A stretch of DNA of 64,000 nt, from NCBI GenBank assembly GCA_029962745.1, contig CM057167.1, positions 18,752,054 to 18,816,053 on the forward strand, written 5' to 3'. Made by a program: the position numbers and the translations under genes. The DNA is from Echinometra lucunter. Its lineage: Eukaryota > Echinodermata > Echinoidea > Camarodonta > Echinometridae. The notes under the pieces are model-generated. The model was not told the DNA's origin and searched no databases. It saw only the letters and a list, made by a program, of their open reading frames with translations. This document shows, piece after piece, positions 53,512-62,500 of this stretch (the stretch's first letter is position 1; every line of letters begins with the position of its first letter).

Positions 53512-56500
53512 CCGACGACGCCGGAAATAGTGATACCTATGTCTCGCTCCGCTACGCAGGCGAGACAAAAACTGTGGAGGTTTGCCGAGGGGGTTTCCCT
53601 CCTCATATATTTGAGCAAGCCTTTAGCCTAAAAAAGTGTTCAACACACATCTATTTTGGGATGAAATGTGCCCCTCACAGCACTGAAGGTGTCAAGCAAT
53701 GCATGAAAATATAGCATGAAACTTACATTTTGTCATTGGTATCAATATCATTCCTCTCTGTCATTTTGTGGCTATTGCTTCCAATTTTGTGTCTGTGATC
53801 CTCTTCCCTCTTCGGCTGTAAGAATACCCTGAATAACTGTTACAAAGAAATCAAACCCCAAAAGCTAAAATATTTATGAAATTTCATGGTGAAAAAAACA
53901 AACAACAAATACATTCTTTAAAATTTGACACAAAATGATATTGGTATATAGTCACAGGAAATCAAAATGTTTAGGAGTATCTGCACCTTAGCTAGGAATT
54001 TGGTTTAAAGTAGACATACAACAAAAACTATTTAATGCAAATTCAATTTTTCTGTAAAAAAAAAAAAGTCTGTTTTCCCTATATTTTTAATTACAGTACA
54101 TCCGATTTTTCATTATTTCATTGTACAATGCCCATTTGATGACTGACAACAGACATGTACGTATTTAGACATTCAAGGAATCAATAAAAAAACAAAATCA
54201 ATAACATGAAAACACTTTGGGGGGCTACTGAACAGCAATGTGCACATTAAGAACGGCACAGGATATTCATTTTCTCCCAGTGTTTTGCCTTCTTTTACAA
54301 CTTAATTGATTAGGATGAAAACACTCATTTTACTGCATGCAAAGAACACTTACATGAATGGTTACAGCAATTATTGCTATTATTGAACTGGGCAGAAGAA
54401 AAGTCTTCAGAAATTTGATGATTGTCTGCAAACCAAAGTGAAGAAAAATGCATAAAAATATACACTTTATTTTCATTTCAAAAGAAACTAAGCATTCTTT
54501 TGAAAGAAACTTTATCTCTACTGAGTGACACAAAAGATATCATAAACCAGCATGTGAAGAAACATATGCTTTGATTTTATCCTAAAAATCATACATCAAG
54601 TGAATGTATACTAAATGATTAATTTAGATTGATTTACCTTTAATGATGTGAAAGAAAATCTATGTCAGCCATCTTCAGAATAAGGCAGAAGAGCAACAAC
54701 TGTTTACATTCTGTCTAAGGGCCTACATAGAATATGATGTCTCATATAAACTGACTTTGAAGTTTGCTAACTATTGGAATTACTTTTTTTTGGGGGGGGG
54801 GGAGGGGTACATACATGTACTGTAACATATCAAAATGTAATTAGTCTACTGTTACAATTGTTCAGACAATTGGTTCTGATTTCATTTTATAAAGGTATAT
54901 AACTAGGGCTTAGATTCCCCAAGACTCGCTATAGCGTGAAAATTACAGTTAGGTACCAAGAGCTGGGACATGGGGGGGGGGGGGGGGGGGGGGTTGTTTC
55001 ACAAAGCTGTGCACAAAGTTACACATGACTTACAGAATGACTTGAATATGAAGAGCCAAATGGGATTCTCAATCATATTCAATCGCATAAGCTAAAAATG
55101 CTGAAATATCAATGTCTATTTACAGTATTATTATCATTAACAAAACCTTTTTTGAGTGAAGTATAGTTTTTTGCCAACAATCCAGTTGAGATTGTGGTAA
55201 AATCAGTCACACTCTCTTAAAGGGGGTACCCAATGCCGAAACAATGTTATTTCATTTAAAAGAGCATGATTTTATCAGCAGAAAATCATCTGCCTAAAGT
55301 TTTTTAAAAAGTTGTGTTGCCAAGGAAACCCCCAAATGTGGTATGATTTCGGGATATTTTTGACCCCTCAGCTGTGACCCAATTTCAACTGGGTACCCAC
55401 TTTGACGTCAAAATGACGTCAAAGTGGGTACCTTGTCGCGTAATTCTAGCAAAATGCGCACAAGGTATAATACATATTGTACAGTCTAGCGCGCAGCACA
55501 ACTGCAATGCGCGAAGCTGGGTACCCACTTTGACGTCATACCTCATACTCAAATTTTTGGGTCAACTCTTGATTTTTCATGAGAAAATTAGCCAAAATGC
55601 ATTGATTTCGATTGAAAATCATCAAAATTTTAATGTTATTCTTCTTAGAATTCTATTCTCGATCACATATCAAAAAATATTTTACCATTGTGTAATCACT
55701 TTAAAACAGGAAGAAAACTTTGCGCACACCATTAGGCTGTTCATAGCCATGTTTATCTTTACGCACAGCTTTGTGAAACACACCCCAGGAATACCACCAT
55801 GTTATATCAGGAACAATGTTACATATATCTGCGTGCCGTTGCATAAAACTTGCTATTATAGTAACTTTGCCATCAATGGTAACTTTCATGGAATACTGGA
55901 TTTTGATTGGCTGTTGAGCAACACTACCATGATAGTTACCATTGATGGCAAAGTTACTATAATAGCAAGTTTTCATGCAACGGCACCCTGATCTATCTAT
56001 ACCGAGTTTCCACTGTATCAGGTACAGTGAGGAAGTGTTCAAAATTCACCTCAAAGAAATTGTTGCTAATTAAAGCACATGCTATACATCCTTTCCTAAC
56101 AGATATTTTCCCTCTACCTGTATTTACATTTTAAAAAAATATTACCTCTGCTTGCATGAAGTCAAACTCTGCTGCACAGGTATAGAGCATCGTATGAAAG
56201 TCTTTGTATCCAGAAAATTTAGACCTGAAGAGGTTGGCAATATGAGCCTATACAAATCAACAGAGGAAAAAACTATAGCTGTGATTTTAAGACAATGTGT
56301 AGTCAAAACATCATATAATTGTAGGCTTTTTATACAAGGCACCTACTCTAAAACTCTCTCCCCTCCACTCTCCTATATAAATTAATATTTGTGCTAAGTT
56401 GTTCAGGTGAGCTCGTCACAAGCACTCGCTTTTAAGGACCTCGCCTTCTTCCTTGATTTGTTATTGCAAGATATTATGATACCCTGTATAAACTGTACAA

Positions 56501-59500
56501 AAATGATTGTTAACTCCTGCAAGTCAAGTGGAAGAAAATAAATGTTTCTTTGAATTGAATTATTTGAATATCATCACATTCACAGCCACACAGAGAAGCT
56601 AAATTCTATCTCATAACATGCAAATGTATGCAAATCTTTAAATATTCACAGTTTAATGCAAATATGTACATGTGATGTAGTGATGTCATAATAACATGGA
56701 ATAGATATAAATCGTTTCATCAATAAAGTTTATAACTAATCGTAGACTAAGTGAAAATTAATGTACTTGTTCATGAAAGAGTGCACTTTTTCCTACATGT
56801 ACAGAATGAACATTTTACCTGAGAGCATTTAATTGACACAACAGATTTTCAATCTGATGTAACCTCGCTGCAGTTACTGCTGGTACTTCACACTCATTAA
56901 GGCTTTCAAATGTTTTGCAATAATGAAAAAAATAAATAAACGAAAGATTAAAGATGCTGCAGAACACACACTTTATGAAATGAATCTGATATAATCATGA
57001 ATAATCAGAGGATAGTGCTGCAAAAGAAAAGAAAGAAATCATAAATATAATGAAACTTACATCGTCTTCTTTATGCAGAAGAGCTGACAGGACAACTTTG
57101 ACCACTAGTGTCCCTCCACACAAAAGGGATAGCTGAAATATCTGAAAATGGATACCAAGGGGGAAAAGTCCTAAATTCAAGTTATCTTCCTTTATCTAAG
57201 CAAACTTTATTCAGGTTATTTAGGAATAAACATGACAACTTAAAACCAAATCCCTTGAATTGGGGTCATAAAAAAGGGGAGGACATATTTTGTCAAACAC
57301 TATGTACAACCCTTAGGTGATACATGTATCTCTGCTCACTGAGTCTTTATCACACATGCTACTGTAAATATTTTGTCCATGAAAACAGGAAAGTTTTAAA
57401 GGCATTGGTTAACTTTGTGAGCAGCTGATTCAAAAAATTCTCAAACTAAGATGAAACATGTGTATGAGTACTTGTATTTGTACTCAAAAACCCTGAAACC
57501 AACCATAATTTGGACTGAAAAACTGTCAGTTAGACACAAACCATGATTTTATTATTTTTCATCTCGAGAGACAATAAATAAAAGGACCGTTTTGCTTGAA
57601 TTAAAAAATACCGTTATCTGCCTTCCACTGCATGATACACCAATACACACAGTACAGTCCGGTGAGCCATGCACGCATGCGCACTCCTTACGTCTACTCT
57701 GTGCAACCGACCCCTCGTATATTTTTCAAACGTTGCTTCACATTTCTAATATTTAAAAATATTTCTTGTCGATATTATACTCTGAAACTTTTAGACTGGT
57801 ATTTTTACACTATAACCCTAATGGTTATCCCATTTTCAGGTAACAAAATGAGATTTTTTAGAATAATAACAATGTCAACCAATGTCTTTAACCTAGCCTC
57901 AGCTTTAGGATACCAATGTTTTGGGCTGAGGTGCAGGTTGAGGTGCAGGTAAAATACACAGATTTTGACATTACCTCAGGATTCATTATATACAAGTACA
58001 TGCACACAATGACAACATGCAAAATATACCCTTCTGTGTTCAGTTCATAACTACATGTTTATGTATAGACCAATTTCACCTCCGGTTTATGTATTTGGTC
58101 CTCTATCGGCGACGCCATTGCTGCGGTGGGCAAGCGCGCTGACCGCGATTGGCTCTGTGTACAAAATGAATGTAAGATATGAGATATGCCCCGATATTGT
58201 TCCATTTATTTTATTCTAGATCAATAAAATAAAGCATGGATACATGGGTAGATGAGGTAAGACAATGGTCATATCTGACGGATGAAGGTATGATGTATTT
58301 TTGTACTTTCGATGGTTTTTCAACTTAGTTTTGTCAGTAAAAGTTCGATTGCAGCATAGAAGCCGTAGTAAACGGGAGTCCTAAATTTTACCGTTTACAA
58401 AGTCATGTTTTCACTCATTAAATTTTACGCCAAAGTACATAATGATAATGTTTCTTGACTTCAAAGTCCTCTCTGTTGATGTTTTTTCCCACTGGCGACG
58501 AATTCCTTCACATTGCTTACGGAAACCTGTGTAGGGAGTACGGCTTCTCACACAAACAGGCTTCATGAGTCAAAAGCGAGTGAATTTCGCACTCAGTTAG
58601 CTTCCAATTTGTAAACTTTCTCTAATTCTTGTGGCATTTCAGCACCGCACAACTGCGACCTCAACTTCCCTGATAATTTCTCATTGCAAATATTAAAATA
58701 AATCTGCATATACTGGTCAAAATAGACAAAAAATCGAACGAATGTACATAACGCGCTATTGACTTGTGTACTATAAAAGTTGGAGCACCCACCGCAGTAT
58801 GTCGAACTGTGTCGAAACAGTCTGCTGCCCTCTTGCGTTGTGAATGTGGTCTATACACTGCACTTACCCAAATGATGAACCTGAATGGCAGCTTTTCCAA
58901 GAAGGGTTCCATATATAGAATAATCTGTTTTTAGAAATGAATGATATAAACAAAATCACAAACTTTGAAAATATCTATCAGGCAAAAACATTTAATATGC
59001 TAACATTCAAGTTAATGTGTTCCTACTGAAATGGAAGTATTTATATAAAGGTTTCCTTTAACATAAGCTTCACTGAGAAACATTCCAAGGGGGTATATAT
59101 GGTTGTTATAAGCAGGTGTCCATGATATACAGACAATGTAAAAATGGACATTTTTGCACGATAAATTTTTCGCACTCAGCCAACTGAATGCAATTGCGCA
59201 TTTTGAATTTTCATGGACAGTTACGATAACTGTATTCACATGCATAATAAACTAAACATTTCGCATGGTTTTATTTTTCGTGCAAGAGTCGTGCCGTGCG
59301 AAATGCCCAAATTTCAACACTGCGAAATATTCAATGCCTACATTAGATGCTTTACCCTTTACCTGCAATAGCCCAGATTTCTTTTTCCTGTTTTATTCCT
59401 CAGAAAGATTTCAAATGGTAAAAAAAAATAGTGAGGTTTTAAAAGAACAACAAACAAACAAACAAACAAATAAACAAAAAGCATGTGGTCATTCTAAAAA

Positions 59501-62500
59501 GGTGGTTGGTGAAGAAAATTTCCTGACACTCACCCAGACAGAGAAAAGACAGGCAGCAAAGAATGAAGTAAGTAACATCTCATTACCAAACAGCATGATG
59601 TAACTCACAAACAGACCAATCTGAAAAGCAGAAGATCGATTTAGAGTCAGTCATTTTAAAGGTCGCTGTGTAAATTTATAAACCTCTATTAACCCGCTGC
59701 CTACTGGAACCGGGTGGCCCCTGCACTACACCTATGGGAATTGGGGAATTGAGTATTCAACCGGTTAATGTATCAAGTCACCTAAAAAAAGAGATATTGA
59801 GCAAGAAAAATTCACAGTAACAAAATGGCAAGTGAAGACGTCTCCAAATATGTGTGTGATACACTAATGAACTTAGGTTTCCGAATATTGTAAAAAATAC
59901 ACATGTATCACAATATGGAACTGTAAAAAGTACATGTACCTTTATATGTCAAGCGTAAAACTTCCTTTTCAGGCCTATATTGCCTCACTTTGCTATGTAC
60001 ATGTACCTGTGGTCATTCATAACAGCAAATGTATATGGGGGGGGGGGAGGGCTGAGAAATGGGGAGGGGGGGGGGGCAAGAGCATATATTCCAAAGTTAG
60101 ATCTCATAATCACTTAAAATTTTATGGTGTACCTGTATACTGTTTCAATTTCATTGTAAATAAATTTTCATGTCTTATACTACACACAATACTAGGTGAG
60201 CTTGAACTTACACTTTGACCTTGAAGAATACATCTGACCTTGCTGGAACCCGTGAAACCCAGCATGTAGGTAGCAAACACAGCCAGAGTCTGGGCAGAGG
60301 AAACAAAGGGGTGGCCCAGACAGCAGGTCAAAGGCAAACATGAGATGACATAGGTGGGACTACAAATTAGATTAGCCTCACAGTGGGGAGCTCATTAAAG
60401 GTGCCAAATGTGGCTAAGGTAATGCTCCCTCACTGCCAATCTGCAGTGTACACAATGTTGATACCGATAAGCTTGTGGTGCTAAATGGAAGGCACATGGT
60501 TTTAAAGATGCCATACAAAATTTATACTAGTATCTGCTTCTCATTTGAGGAAAAAAAAATGTAGATTTTCGTATGATATCATTGAATACCTAATTTGCAC
60601 TATGCATGTATTATTCATTGTCATATTGCAGATATCACATCACTTTACCCCCCCCCCCCCCCCCCGAAATATATGAAAATAAAACCAAATGCAAAAAAAA
60701 AAAAAACAATAAAAGATCAACACACACTTACAAGCAGTACAACTGAGAATGACAGTATCAAATAAAGGAGCAAATATATGGCAATACAAACTTCTTCAAG
60801 AGAGAGAGAAATTAATTTCTAATTACACCGACAAAAGACAAGAGAGGAAGAAAGAGAGAGGGAGAGACGGAAAGGGAAGAAAAGACACACTTAACATCTA
60901 GAGAGACTGAAAGAAACTGCACGTCAACACATTCCCCAAAATTGCTTTAGGCAGTGGATGAATGCTGTCAGCTGTTGTTATCCTCGGAACAGCAGAGCAA
61001 GGAACACACCAGGTCAAAGGTTATGAGTCACTGTAAGTGTTATCCACTGAACATTCAATGCCTAAAACAGGTGCTTCTATAGATCTTAAATTGGTTAGTA
61101 GAGCTAACTGAGCAAAACTAACATGGCAGCAGGAAGGCAATCATATCCAATAACAAATCACAAAGTGAAACATCCAGGTCAAAGGTCAATGGTCACTCAA
61201 AAGCCAATCCACTGAATATTCTGTGGATGGAACAGATACTTTATAGTACATGAAGTTTTCTGGCGAAACCCTTGTAAGTCAAAACTTGCAAAACAGGGTC
61301 TGAACTGCAGACTGCACTTTCCAAAGGTACTTACTGCAGCATAACTGACAAAACCAGAGATCAACAAAACCAAGCAATGCTCAAGGCTTCAAAAAGAAAA
61401 TTGTTTACAGTGCCAAAAAGAGTCTGTGTATGCAGACTAGGTGCTCACCTGTGTCAGCAAAGCAAACTGTGCAAACTGCCAAGGCAGCATGAAGGCTATC
61501 ACCCCTGCACCTATGGCCAGACTGTGATACCACATTGGTTTTGAAATCCTGAGATATACATGAACAAAACAGTTGCAGGAATTACTAAAAGTATTCAATC
61601 TAGAAGATGGTATGACTAAAATGAGTATTACTATGCAAATGTAACTACTGGAAACAATTATCATGTTGCAAATACGAGGTAGTGAACAACATTAAGTACT
61701 AATACTGGTATGCTTTTCAACAAATAGTATTTACAAAAAACTACAGAAAAAGAAGGTAGAATCTTTTAGTAGACAATATAATTTTCTTTTGTTCTTTCTT
61801 TTACCAAGGAGGTTTTTTTTCCCCACTATTTCAAAGCATATCCATCTGAAGTGCCCAGAGAGATGGTGAACCTTGATTTCTTGAAATTCAATTTTTTTCT
61901 AATCACACAAATTATTGTAAATCATCAAATCACAGATGGATAAAAAAATAAAAGAAAGTTTAAGATAAAATCAACTCCTTTCAAAAGGATTCAATTAATT
62001 TTTTTACAATTCTTTATAAATGTATAAATGCAGTTGTCTCTCCCTTTTCAAAAGAAAACTAAAACAATACTTTACTTCAAAATACATTTATTAGGCAGCT
62101 TTGTTACCACTCTTAAAATTAACTTCCTTTCTTGTCTGTTTTAGTTTCGGTTTGTTCCCTTGTCCTTGTTTTTTTCTGATTAGCTCTTATGTCGATTTTT
62201 ATATACCAAATAGCTTCCAAATATCAATTTATACTTAAGGAGACTTGTTTTAACAAGGCCCTCTTTGGCTTTATTTTAAGTTCCCCTCTTTCATTTCATG
62301 CATTGTAATATAGGCTCCATTGACATTCAAATATCATATGATTTTTTTTTTTAATGAATGTTTATATGATATACTTGCTCGTAAACACATTTGTCACTGT
62401 TTTTAGAGATGAAATAAACGAACGAACGAACGAAGCTAAATGTAAAAAAGAATTCATACGTGTAAATCAAATTTACTGACCTGAGAACATGTATGACAAG

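Larger units (their letters stand above)
54426..56145. other. DPY19L intron with poly-G runs and palindromic DNA
   Basis: G runs at about 54788-54807 and 54973-54993; palindrome at 55392-55432; foldback MITE at 55832-55986. No additional exon is demanded by phase. Confidence 0.6.

Noticed and set aside
55374..55991. 205-codon plus-strand frame
   Set aside because: Runs through a palindrome and a foldback MITE; no domain, and the mirror frame exists on the other strand.
59265..59603. 112-codon plus-strand frame
   Set aside because: Antisense to the DPY19L helix exon at 59534-59620 and lysine/glutamine-rich repeat (CAAA)n.
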